Origin: Tetrastigma voinierianum
Lineage: Eukaryota; Streptophyta; Magnoliopsida; Vitales; Vitaceae
Assembly: GCA_016808115.1 (NCBI GenBank)
Contig: JAEQBH010004127.1
Coordinates: 372,001 to 436,000, forward strand
Direction of reading: 5' to 3'
Length of the DNA stretch: 64,000 nucleotides
Shown one piece after another: positions 1 through 10,543 of the stretch. Each line of letters begins with the position of its first letter. Position 1 is the first letter of the stretch. A model generated the notes under the pieces. The model ran no database searches. It was not told where the DNA came from and saw only the letters and a program-made list of their open reading frames with translations. The translations under genes and the position numbers were made by a program.

Positions 1-199
1 TACAATTGTTTTGTGATTTTCATGTTTAGTAAACATACGTATTTTCAAACCACATGGAAATTTCGTCTGCCACGCACGATGTTCGTCATTCAAGTTTGGA
101 AACTGCTTACGCTTCTCTCTCAGAACGAATACACTAAAATAGAATGTGAAATTAGAGAAATGGATACATTGAGAGGAAATAGTAAATTAACATGCTAAA

Positions 200-1007
200 T
201 AGATCTCATTTGACTTTTGAAGAACTACTTACTCTATGAATGGTTGAACTCCGACACCATTAGGACATATAGACGAGCCGGGGCAGTGATATTCATTGTC
301 CGCTAGATACCGTTTCCTCTCTGCACCGAATACAATTCTGAGGCTTGAAAATTTCAAACATATCATCATCCACAATGTCATCAAGATAAACCTCATTCCG
401 CTTTTTCTTATGGGAAGAGCTGGATCTCCTTCTTGAAATAGAATGACGCGACTCAAGAAAAACTTCATCCATAATATACCCAATCGACATGTAACCCTAC
501 CCGAGCTTTATTCATGATTTTATGCTTTATTTTCCTCAAGTATCTACAAGAAGATTATTGAATATTACAAGTCATGTATGTGTATATATATATATATATA
601 TAGGAAAAGAATTGGTTGAGTGAATTAATATTACCTTTCTAGAGGATACATCCAACGATAACGGATCACCAAAGAATCCTAGCTTCGTAGTTGCGCACCG
701 GAAGATGTTCCATTGAGTCAAAAAATCCTGAGGGAAGATCTTCAAGATTGCATAAGATAACAGGAATTTGTTCATCCAGATTCCTCAACTCCTCATCGCC
801 AAACAGTTAAGAAGTCGCTGTTTGAAGAATAAAGAAATCTCGCTATCTACTTCCCATATTCTATTCGCGTGAATTCTCAAGAGCAATTGGTAACAACCTT
901 CGCATGAATACATGACAATCTATGACTCTTCATGCCAAACATCTTAAGTTTGTTCGCATCCACACATCTCCCTTGTGACAAGCACAACCATCTGTTCCCG
1001 CTTTTAC
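200..1007 (-). other. Region 3' of the TNP2 remnant, no recognisable gene
   Basis: Short minus-strand frames at 490-229 and 775-572 show no motif I recognise. The 490-293 frame has a Ser/Arg/Lys-rich run and an acidic run (YLDDIVDDDM), which could be the C-terminal part of transposase or a second CACTA gene. A short (TA)n run lies at 583-602. I see no splice signals or conserved blocks good enough to call. Confidence 0.3.
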
Positions 1008-2570
1008 CTAATCTAACACATCCTTCTTCTGTGATTTATTCAGAACAAATGGCACATCAGGGTATTTACTGGTGACAAGATTTTGTGCAAATTGAGGATG
1101 ACGACAATATTTATTCAACTCATCTCTTGACTTGTACGTGTCCTTAGTTTTCCCTGGAATGTTAAACACTGTATTGAAAATATCATTAAACACATTCTTC
1201 TCATATGCATAACATCAAGATCGTGGCCTCTATGCGTTCACTCTAGCAAAGGGAAAATCCCGTAAAATACTTCTCTTATTCCACCCACAAGTCTTGTGAT
1301 ATAGCTGCATTTCACAACCTCAAAGATCAACATCTATCACCTTCCCAACCCTCTCGTTATTCAAATCCTTCGGGACTTCTCATCCCCATCTAACCCCGAA
1401 TTGTTTAGTAACCTTTCTATTCTTAATGAAGTCTCGTGTTACGTCGATACGGATGATTCATGGGCAAAAACTTCCGATGGTTGTCGAACCACGACTGTTT
1501 CCCGCTCTTAATTAATCTAAAAGCATCAGAGTCTTCCATACAATGCGGACATGCCAACATACCAGCAGTACTCCACCCAGACATCATAGAATACGCTGGA
1601 AAGTCATTTATGGTCCACATGAGGGCAGCGTGCATCTGAAAATTTTGTCGCTTTGGAAATACTGCAAGCCTGGAACCCCAACACCCCACGTACTTTTCAA
1701 CTCCGCTATCAACGGCCGCAAGAAAACATATATCTTCCCTTGGATTCAGAGGGCCCCCACATACTAACACAGCCAAAAAACATAAATTCCTCCTTCATAC
1801 ATAAGTTCGAGGCAAGCTATACGGCGTCTACCACCGCAGCCACAAAGAATATTGTCGTCTCAGACGACCAAACGACTGAAAACCATCAAGAAATAAACCC
1901 AAATCTAACATTTCGAACTCGATGAAAATCGTGAAACACCCATCAAAAATGTCGCCAGGCATCGTATGGTGACACATCTTACCGTCCTCCATATGATGCT
2001 CGAATGCCACCTCATTTCCATTAACCGCCGCGCTTGATGCATACACCGCAGAATCCCAGTGTGCTATCGAAAATAGCAGATCTTCTTATACGACACCTTC
2101 AACTTCCGTATATACAATCTATTTCCAAAAACCCTAAACTTTTGCTTGTACCGAGCAAGCCCACATTTTTACAATCAAGTATGGTCACCGTCATCACCCC
2201 AAAGATATCACATGCACTTGTTCACACAACAATGAACGACCGCACGTAATCCCAACCCTCTAACTAACTTCTTCGTGTCGTAGAAACCAATGGCATCGAC
2301 ATTCTCGCGGGCAAATGGGGCTTCGAATGAAATTAGACATATCATCAAACCATGCCTACGAACACCGTGTTCAAGAGACTTTATTTCTAACATCCTCACT
2401 GGGCCGCGGTAGATATAGTCGAGTATGCTTAGAATTTCCTCATATACAGTGTTTGTCTCCAGCCTCGAATCATGTCATAGAAATTCCTTGCCTCGACATC
2501 GGGTTCCTCATCCCAAGTTGAATCTAGACCCGCAACATCACAAACCATTCTACAGATGTAGTGTGATTCA
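1008..2570 (-). pseudogene. TNP2-type CACTA transposase, degenerate
   Basis: Several minus-strand frames carry successive pieces of the plant TNP2 transposase (tnp2 family). In protein order: a remnant around 2540-2430 (EARNFYDMIRG), 2399-2208 (FYDTKKLVRGLGL, then C-x4-C residues), 2046-1828 (EHHMEDGKMCH, then DGFQSFG), 1776-1423 (MHAALMWTINDFPAYSM, then GWSTAG, ACPHCMED, KQSWFDNHRKFLP) and 1193-1008 (FNTVFNIPGKTKDTYKSRDE). The order matches the family, but each block is in a different frame or cut by stops. The protein would bind the element ends and catalyse cut-and-paste transposition in the nucleus. This copy is non-functional. Confidence 0.85.
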
Positions 2571-3722
2571 TATTATCCGAGACCATCTCCACGCTTCACT
2601 TATCGACACCCAGATCGAACCTTTGAACACCTTGGGCGGACTTTCGCTTCTCAACATGGTATATCCAAACACAAGAATCCCAAGACAAAACCATTTCTAT
2701 ACAAAATGCACCTTCACACCTCAACATTCAAAAACTTATTCTCGACATTTAACTAAAGGCAAGGACACCTTATAGTCAGGCCACCATTCACATACCTCGT
2801 GATGTCTCAGAGCGAACTTAACAAATTCATCAACTTTATCCCCCATTCATTGTGAGAACATTCCATTCACTATTCGACCCCTCGTGACATCCATTCACGA
2901 TCGCTCTTCCATAACTAGTCACAAAAAAATCAATTTAGTAAGCAAATGCTATCACCCTCAATTATTTTTATGTTCATTAACCATTTATCAGGGTTCGATA
3001 AAGTTATTATTTTTACTGCAGATAAGGCAACCTACTACACATCCACCTCCACTTCCACCCGCCCAACGCTTTTTTCTTCACAGTTTGTCTCTAATCCATT
3101 TACAAAAGTTACGTTAAAATCACAATTGCATGTTCATTATGTATGCATTTCGACAAATTTCTTCCGGCGTGGGTTCCAAGTAATACTAAATAAGATATAT
3201 AAATAATAATGCATAATCCGCTTGATTTAGCACTCACATTATTTATATATCCTAATGTGCACCCTAGAACAAACGAGAGCAGAGGCACCAAAATGACACA
3301 TAATATATGCAATTTAAATTAAATCATGATAATTTAATTAACGCCCTTTCGTGAACCGTCCACTGATTAACCAAAGGTATTCAAACTTCGTTGTAATACA
3401 CCGACTCCGATGTATTCTACCTAGCCAACTATATGAATCAATCACAATTTAATCGCCATTTATGATGCATTTTCAAATCGTTGCTAAGAGAATGCGCTGA
3501 TTTGCCGTATAATTAAAAAATTTTAGTTTATATATGTTAAACGATTTCTTCAATTTAATCTTATCACATGTTCTTATATCCATATCATTCATAAATTCAT
3601 ACTATATCATGTAATCAATCATATTCCTATAAATTTCATTCAAGTGATTAGTACACTTGGTACTCTAATCTAAATTTCATAAATATATGGGTACCCAATG
3701 CTATTAAATAGCATATGGTCAG
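2571..3722. other. Non-coding interior of CACTA element A
   Basis: AT-rich DNA upstream of the transposase remnant. I found no conserved coding motif on either strand beyond about 2570 and no repeat structure. It is probably the 5' leader or first intron of the element's gene, which is inference. Confidence 0.3.
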
Positions 3723-4425
3723 ATTCTAAACTCAATGGGATTTCCATAGAGTTCAAGAACACCTATAACAGAGTCCTAACGAAGGAGTTATGCAAGTTAA
3801 TCCTCAAGAAAATGAGCAACTCAGAAGCAGTGAGCAGCAAAGCAGTTAAGTAACCACTCGTTTTTCGTCATTTCGAATCTAATATGAGCAAACTCTGATC
3901 AAGCTATGGGTGGATTCTAGACTCAAAGGGCTTTCCATAGAGTCTAAGAACACGCAAATCCAAGTTCTAATGAAGGAGTTATGCATGTTTCAAATCATGA
4001 AGAAAATCAAGACACCGCAAGAATCGCAAAGCAGCCAGGCCATCATTTTCATTTTTGGATAGATATGACCTCAATTTCTTATCAAGCTATATATGGGTGG
4101 ATTCTATACTCAAAGGGATTTATAGAGTCTAAGAACACTCCAAATCCAAGTTCTAATGAAGGAGTTATGCATGTTTTCAATCATGAAGAAAATCGCATCG
4201 CAGCACTCCAGCAGCAGGCCACTCGATTTTCTTCATTTTCGGATAGGATATGACCTCAATTTTATCAAGCTATATATGGGTGGATTCTAGACTGCGGCTT
4301 TCTATAGAGTCTAAGAACACTATAATGTAGTCCTAACTCGAAGGAGTTATGCAAGTTGTATCCTCGAAGAAAATGAGCAACTTTGGCAAAGCAGTAGCAA
4401 AGAAATGCTTCATCATTTCGAGCCT
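3723..4425 (+). repeat. Tandem array of four ~188-bp units
   Basis: The start motif ATTCTA-ACTC recurs at 3723, 3914, 4101 and 4284, giving periods of 191, 187 and 183 bp; the fourth unit is truncated near 4425. Each unit has, in order, ATTCTA-ACTCAAAGGG, TCTAAGAACAC, GAAGGAGTTATGCA, GAAGAAAATC, a CAGCA-rich stretch, ATATGACCTCAATTT and CTATATATGGGTGG. No reading frame runs through all units. The same unit appears in LTR families B and G and, inverted, in D (see findings). Confidence 0.85.
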
Positions 4426-4784
4426 TTTCCAAAGATACATTATTATAAGCTTTGAATAATGAGGAACGCATAATCTTAACATTCTCTTTACTAGGAACTC
4501 GCTCCAGCATCGCAGGGCACTTTCATCATTTCCAAGTTGTTAACCAGCCTTTCGTCTCTCTTTAATTTCATGAGCAATAACCGCATTATCAACTCGTTCC
4601 CAAACGTTGCTCAAGGCTTTCGCCTTTGCTTTTTATCGCCCCAATGGTTTTGAACTGACCATATCATACAAGTAACAACCGACTTGTTCAAACCTCGAAA
4701 TTTTGCTGTTTATCAATATTTTTTTATATTTTGTTTCAGCTCATATTACTAGTAGCCTAGATTTTGCTAAGTCTTCAATAATGT

Positions 4785-5022
4785 ATTATGAACATAAATA
4801 GAAGTGAAATGGAGCACAAAGATGCTTTTGTGGAAATTTTCTAGCATGCATCCTAGGTATGTGCTCCAAATTCATATACATCGTGATCTACATTTTTATG
4901 TAGTTTAATTTGATTTAAAGATACCCCGTGAATCCTTTCTATACCACATTTCTATACCCTTGTGAAAAATTTGGAGCACATAACTAGGAATGTAAATGTT
5001 TCTTCTATGTTCACATTTCTAG
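4785..5022. repeat. Imperfect foldback (MITE-like)
   Basis: The left arm around 4787-4880 (ATGAACATAAATAGAAG, then CCTAGGTATGTGCTCCAAAT) is roughly the reverse complement of 4960-5022 (ATTTGGAGCACATAACTAGG, then CTTCTATGTTCACAT). The arms surround about 90 bp. There is no coding potential. It may be a small foldback element inside CACTA A or only a hairpin; arm identity is moderate and no target duplication was found. Confidence 0.4.
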
Positions 5023-5755
5023 ATCTGCAATCTCACACACACACACAGAGACATACATATATATAACTACATTTGTTAGACCTAACTATTCCTTCCCAGA
5101 CTGTTTCATTTTTCGACCCGGGAAAGACTTAGAAAGACTGCAGGAATCAACCAGCTAGAATCTAATTTACAAGAGTGACATGTTACAACTTAATTTTACA
5201 GAGGATGAAAACAAAAACCAGTACATTCAGAGGAACTCACCTTGGGGATGACGTCAGTCGTTTGTCCTGAAATTCCCAGGAAAATAAGCTCCTCCTAGCT
5301 TTATGTTAATCTACTACTCCCGTCAAGAAATGTTAGTTTCAGCCTCAAAACTCATTACGTTGAAAAGGCAAGAGCCAAGGTGTTTTTCGAGGCAACAAAG
5401 AAAGAAATAAATCTAAGATATTTCCGAGGTAAGAAATTTATATGAAAATGTGACAAATTCTCGTAATTCGATCGATGAAAGGAGATGATTTTTCCATCAA
5501 ATATCACCGAATTTCGTCGAAATGAAAAAAAAAAGAAAAAGAAAAACCTGTTGCTGGCCAAAGTTTGGAGGGTTGGCCCGAGGTGTTCCGCCACCGGAAA
5601 ATTTTAGGTAGAAGAAAAATGTGAAGGAAAAGGAAAAAGGAAAACCTGTGGGTCGGGCCGAGCTCGAGGTTAGCAGAGGTGCTGCCGCCGTCTAAGTGTT
5701 GGTGGTGCTGACTAAGTAGCGGGAGAATGAAGGAAAGAAAGATGAGAACCCGTGG
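5023..5755. other. CACTA A 5' region, no gene seen
   Basis: It contains a short CA microsatellite near 5032-5046 and A/G-rich runs, including an A-rich tract at 5523-5546. The region leads into the subterminal repeats of element A. The minus-strand frame at 5594-5355 is low in complexity and matches nothing I know. Confidence 0.3.
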
Positions 5756-6056
5756 ATTTGCTTTCGATTGTATCGAGGGTGATTTTTATCCTCGTGTAAT
5801 TACCGACCAAATTTTCGCCTGCACTACTGTGTTAAAATTTTTTGGTCGCTCTATTTACCACCATTTTCATGGGTAATTTATTTTGGTCGTTAATCGTCGG
5901 TAATTTTACGCTAATTCCCGCCTAATTTACGTATTCACTTCGACTCAAAATTATTTGGCTCCAGAAATATGGCCTGCCTTTGGTCGAAAATTTTCACTCA
6001 AACCCCTTTAATTTCTAAATGGTCGTGGATTTCGGCTGTAAGCATCACCACCACTA
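5756..6056. repeat. CACTA A subterminal repeats
   Basis: Short related words recur in both orientations: TAATTACCGACCAAATTTT near 5798, TTTTGGTCG near 5848 and 5882, GTCGGTAATTTTACG near 5898, and GGTCGGTAACTG at 6057. Clusters of this kind next to CACTA termini are transposase-binding arrays in studied members. The binding role here is inferred from position. Confidence 0.6.
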
Positions 6057-6084
6057 GGTCGGTAACTGCTGGTTTTTAGTAGTG
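6057..6084 (-). repeat. CACTA A terminal inverted repeat
   Basis: The plus strand ends ...GGTTTTTAGTAGTG at 6084, so the minus strand starts CACTACTAAAAACC. This fixes the right boundary of element A and the start of flanking retroelement B. Bases 6085-6087 (GAA) would be the 3-bp target duplication. Confidence 0.85.
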
Positions 6085-8171
6085 GAAGAGTTACAATGAA
6101 ATTTTTTTTTATGCTTTGTTGTTTGGTTTTTGGTTCTCAGGATTGGTCATGATTGTGGAGGATTTGCATGTATTGAAGGAGGTTTTGAAGAATCAAAACC
6201 ACTCATTTGAGTGCGAAGGAAGCCGGGTGCACACCAAGTGTTTGAGAAAATGCCAAAGCCACTTTCATGGATCCAAAGAAGCAAAAGAGTGTAGAAAGGG
6301 GTAGTAAACCAATGTCAAGGTATGAAAATCCTCAAGTTTCCTATTCAAAGTGGCTGAGACTACAAAGGAGAGTTCACTTTTCCCAACTCTCTCTATTGCC
6401 CTTTTACTTTATTGCTTCCTTTTGCTCATTGCTAGACATTTAGGACAATGTTCATCCTAAAGCTCAGGGTGTTTATTTTGGTTGGTTTATCATACACCTC
6501 ACATGTCGCATATGATAACTTCTGGAGGATGAAATTTTCTGGTGCTTTTATGGATAATGACTTTGTTTGATGTTTTCTAACTTACATCTTAATTTTGGTT
6601 TATTTTGTTAGTTAGAGTTTTTTTTGAGTTAATTGAGTTTTGTTTAGAGTAGTTGTGATGTCAATAAAGATCATAATTGAACCCTTGAGACGTGGACAAT
6701 ATTCAAGATAATAGGACTTGATGCTTAATGAGTTATCTCTCTAATAGGCTATTTAGTCATTGGTTTCTCAAAATCCATACACTTGGTCACTAAGTACCCT
6801 TTGAAAAACAGCTTTTGCTTCAAGCTAGAGAAGGTTTATGAGAATCCATCTAATTTTGACTTCCATAGTTCTAGAACTTGTTCTATTATCGCTGAGGTGA
6901 AATCCTAGGCAATACAACAATTGAGAAATGATATAGCCATCCTTGGAAAGATCAGGCCTTCAAGCTAACCCTATTAATATGCATATGCATATTCCTCTAG
7001 CACTGCACGTTGAGCCTTAGCGAGCCAAAATTATGTTTTTAAGAACCAAGTTTAAACCAATAACCTTCTCTTATACATCAATTATCCCTCAGTAAAGAAC
7101 CAAACTCACCCATAACACGAGATTTTAAACATAATTGAGAAATGTGGGGCGAGGAAAGTAGTTGGGGGGGAGTTATTTTTTTCATAGAAAAATAACTCCA
7201 AATTGGTTGAAATGAGTTAAGTTGAAAATCAAAAGAGATTGGTAAAAAGGAAGGAGAAAAATAAAAAGAAAAAAAAAACAGAAAAATATCAAGTGTAAAA
7301 GAAGCAAAAATACAATAAAAAGTCAAGGAGGAGTGAGTCTAGCCTCGTAGCCTTCCTTCCCTAGACCAAGTAAATCCTAAGGGGTGTCTCAACACCTAGT
7401 ACCCTAAGGCCAATTGGTCTGGGAGCTATTGATTTAAAGTTAGCTAAGGGTTGGTAGAAAGCTTAAGAAAAAGGCTTGTCTTAAAGAACCTTGTCTTAAC
7501 CTTGTCTTAAAGAAAAAGGCTTCTTGGTGTTTGTTGAAAGAATGCAGAACTTTTTCAGAAAGGTGATATGAGGAGTATGGAATGATGCACCTAAACAGAT
7601 TTTGGGGTTGCTTGAGAGTGTCAGGCCGATGGTAAGAATTAGGATGGAGTAGAGTCATTAATGCAGAAAATATGTATGTTCGGGGTAAGTTTTAGCCTAA
7701 AATGACTACTCAACTACCCTTTACCCAAGCCTTACATTACGTTTATAAAGACCTACTCGATCTTGAGAGTTGTGTGTGCCTACATTAGTGGAGGATAAGA
7801 ACAACAAGCCTATGGAACCTAAATAAATTATCTTAGGAGATCCGTCAGACTTATCTCAATTCCAATAAACTCATCTAGATTGCAATTGTTTGGATAGGGG
7901 AAGACCACACACACACACACTAGTGAGAACCATGATCTAAACTTGTCTATTATGAGATTAATTCACTATTAAAATAAATAAATTATCTTGATCAAAATTT
8001 TCATATTCTTGGTAAGGGTAATTTTCGACACATCACATACCCTCATTGCCAAATTACTCAGTTTCGTTAAATAAAAGGGTGAAATGAACTTTATCTTCCA
8101 TTTCTTGGGACAAACAACTTCTTTCTTTTCTTCGCTTGGAGGACAAGCAAAACTTCAAGTTTGGGGGTGTT
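6085..8171 (+). mobile_element. Retroelement B, 3' internal region
   Basis: No pol homology is visible. The stretch resembles the non-coding part between gag-like coding and the 3' LTR in elements D and G below. It has a CCCTAAGGCCAATTGGTC / GGGAG motif at about 7402-7425. It ends at 8128-8171 with TCGCTTGGAGGACAAGCAAAA followed by AAGTTTGGGGGTGT, a GCTTG/CAAGC hairpin plus polypurine tract just before an LTR. The frame at 6116-6304 matches nothing known. The 5' half of B is missing, cut at the boundary with CACTA A. Confidence 0.6.
8128..8171 (+). promoter_or_regulatory. Polypurine tract of element B
   Basis: AAGTTTGGGGGTGT lies immediately upstream of the LTR start TGATGAGTGC at 8172 and is preceded by a GCTTG...CAAGC inverted pair. 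Plus-strand DNA synthesis in LTR elements is primed from such a tract. The same arrangement precedes the C LTR (53028) and the second G LTR (55525). Confidence 0.65.
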
Positions 8172-10080
8172 TGATGAGTGCAAAACTCATCCATGTTTTG
8201 AGTTCATTTCACATGCTATTTTGCGCATTTTATATCCATATTCATGTAAAACTCATAACATTTTCTCTAAACTTGGTTTTGTAGGATTATTGATGAAAAG
8301 CAATTGATTTGGCAATAAATGAGCAATATATTTCCAAAAGAAGAAGTCAACCGGGAGGCTCACAGCGCGCCATTGGGAAGATATATTTTTCTGTACCATC
8401 TGGAACATCAAATGGTTCAAATTCCCTCATGGTTTCATTCTACATGCAAAGAGCTTTCCAACGACACATCACACGCCCAAATCCGAGTCAAAACGAAGAA
8501 GTTATGGCCCCGACAAGTTGGAGAAGAAAAAAAAGTAGCTGTCTAGAAACTGTGTCGCGACCAAGCAAGTTGTGTCACAACCAAGAAACTGTGTCGCGAC
8601 CAAGCAAGTTGTGTCACAACCAAGAAACTGTGTCGCGACCAAGCAAGCTATGTCGTGACAAAGAAGCTGTAAAAAAAAAAAAAAAAAAAAGGCCAAAAAT
8701 TGATATTTTGACCTATTTTCAAGCCCATTTCACCCTAGGACCATATATATACTGCGAAAAGAGGGTAACCCGAAGATCGAGAACCTCTCTCATGGGGTTT
8801 CTCTCTCTAAACTGCCCATTTTTTCAGTTTTTCTACAGATTTTGATTTTTTGGTAGATCTTAGAGTAATATTTTAGCAGATTTTATTTGTATTGAAGAGA
8901 TTTCAGTGTTGTACATCAGACATTCAGATTTCATTACTGTTCAGACAAAGATTGAAGCTAAAATCTGGATTTTTTTCCTCACTCGCCTCTTGATTTCTTC
9001 TTCATTTTCTTACTTTTGTCGATTTGGGTGATGATTGGAATACGCAATGGAACATTAAACACCCTCTGTGGCTGGGACAATTGCTGAACGCTCGTATTTT
9101 GCTGCATTCTCAATTATTTTGTGGGTTTGAAGACTGAATTTATATAATTGGTAGTGTTCATATAATTAAATGTTCAGAATATTAGTAGCTTATACCCATA
9201 AAAGAGTTGTATCTTTATTCTGATTTTCAGGAGGCCCTTTTTGTGACACAGAGATGGAGATTCCTGAGAGTAAATAGCAGTAACTTGGGGGTATGTAAAA
9301 CTAATATTATGGAACTAATGAACTCTAAAAGATTATTTTGATAGATCACTAATTTACTCATGGTGTGAGGATTAATTAGATGATGTATCAGTTTAATGTT
9401 TAGAGGTCTCACCTCAAATTGATTGAATGATCTTGATCCCGTGTTAGCAAAAGATCTAATCAAGGAAATAGAAAATTTTATTAGATTTGAAGGATGAGAT
9501 ACCAATTAGATTGGATAAGGCTTGCATAATCCTGTCTATGGGGGTAAGAATTCTTCAGTCCTAAGAAATGGTTGTGAAGTATTGAAAAAGAAAAACAATC
9601 AAATCTTAAAGAGGGCCAAATTTTACAAGTAGCTATTTAGACCATTTATCTTGAAAAGGAATATGGTGTGTTAGATAGAAACAGCAGTGCTAATGGTAAA
9701 CCAAGCTATACTACATTGCTTCGACAAATCTAGCATTCAACACATAATTGCTGCGCTTTCAAGGAAATGCAAACAGCTTAGGACAATTATCCCCATCTCT
9801 AGTGACTCTTCATGCATTTAGAATTAAGTAGTTATGTGTGTGGTAGATTTTAGGATTAGTTTCAAATCAGTTTTTATTTCCACCAAATTGATTTTATTCC
9901 GGCCATCCCATTCGGGTCGCCCAAATACCAAGAGCCCTTGTAATCTGGGTGACTAAATTCCAATTAGAGAGAACCTCCTATCCTCGTGGCACGAGCATCC
10001 CACTTTTAGAGTCCACTTTATTACTTGTATGACCCGTGCACTTGCGGAAAGGGGTTAAGTGTTGGTAATACTTTTCATTT
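8172..10080 (+). mobile_element. 3' LTR of retroelement B
   Basis: It starts TGATGAGTGCAAAACTCATC, a terminal near-palindrome shared with LTR families C and G. Inside are a piece of the ~188-bp unit (about 8385-8515), a 39-bp tandem repeat (8546-8665) and an A tract (8671-8690). The right end is inferred from the U5 hallmark at 9985-10052 (CCTCGTGGCACGA, then TGACCCGTGCACTTGCGG). No 5' LTR is in the window, so the exact 3' boundary and target duplication are unproven. The frame at 8309-8845 is LTR sequence read by chance. Confidence 0.65.
8546..8665 (+). repeat. 39-bp tandem repeat with GTCGCGAC palindromes, 3 copies
   Basis: Units start at 8546, 8585 and 8624 (period exactly 39). Each unit has two half-repeats: GAAACTGTGTCGCGACCAAG and CAAGTTGTGTCACAACCAA. 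The first half holds the palindrome GTCGCGAC (8554-8561, 8593-8600, 8632-8639). The second holds the inverted pair GTTGTG/CACAAC. The third unit has point changes. Because 39 is divisible by 3, the repeat also reads as a 13-residue protein repeat in one frame, which I take as incidental. Confidence 0.9.
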
Positions 10081-10543
10081 CAATTTTTGAGTACACTTAC
10101 TTTTGTTTCAAATCAATTTTTGAGTATTTACCACATTCACTCCCTTGGACATATTTTCATATATACATCATTTGGTCCCAACACTTATCCGTCCCTCAAT
10201 TGAGAGACCAATTTGGTCTTATCCTCAAATTGGAGCTAAGGCCATGTTTGGTGGCCTTGTCACTTTTTGAATTCTTTTCCCATTTTTCATTTAGGTCCTT
10301 CATTTTCATTATATTCTCCATTTAACTTATTCAAATCCTACTTTGGCATACAATCTATTCTTCTAATATCATTTGGGTCCTTAATTGGAAATTTACCAAT
10401 TTACCCTTGACTTTGTTATTAATTCCGGGTTTTTTCTTATTTTATTTTTAGCCTTATTTTATTCCAGAAAAATATACATTTACTTTTATTATACCTCTAA
10501 ATACGTTAGTAAACTCCGTCAGGTATAATCTGGGGGTGTTACG
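10081..10543 (-). mobile_element. Chromovirus LTR fragment (E family, U3 side)
   Basis: Read on the minus strand it starts near 10543 as GTAACACCCCCAGATTATAC and continues with the same blocks that open the E1 and E2 LTRs (a TTTAGAGGTATAATAAAAGT stretch, then AATTAAGGACCCAAA). It is an incomplete LTR lying against another fragment of the same family. Confidence 0.65.

Larger units (their letters stand above)
1..6084 (-). mobile_element. CACTA (En/Spm) DNA transposon A, partial, runs off the left edge
   Basis: One terminus is visible at 6057-6084: read on the minus strand it begins CACTACTAAAAACCAGCAG, the CACTA signature. TNP2-type transposase fragments lie on the minus strand between about 2570 and 1008, so the element starts at 6084 and runs leftwards. 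The other end is outside the window, so the 3-bp target duplication cannot be tested. About 3.2 kb of AT-rich DNA, including a ~188-bp tandem array, separates the terminus from the first transposase homology. The transposase is broken, so this copy cannot encode its own mobility. Family call is firm; the full extent is inferred. Confidence 0.85.

Noticed and set aside
8546..8665. CRISPR-like repeat-spacer pattern
   Set aside because: Units are contiguous with no unique spacers, and the context is a plant LTR.
8309..8845. 178-codon frame with a 13-residue repeat
   Set aside because: It lies within LTR B and is produced by the 39-bp non-coding repeat. The part resembling G LTR translations comes from the ~188-bp unit, which has no conserved frame in CACTA A.
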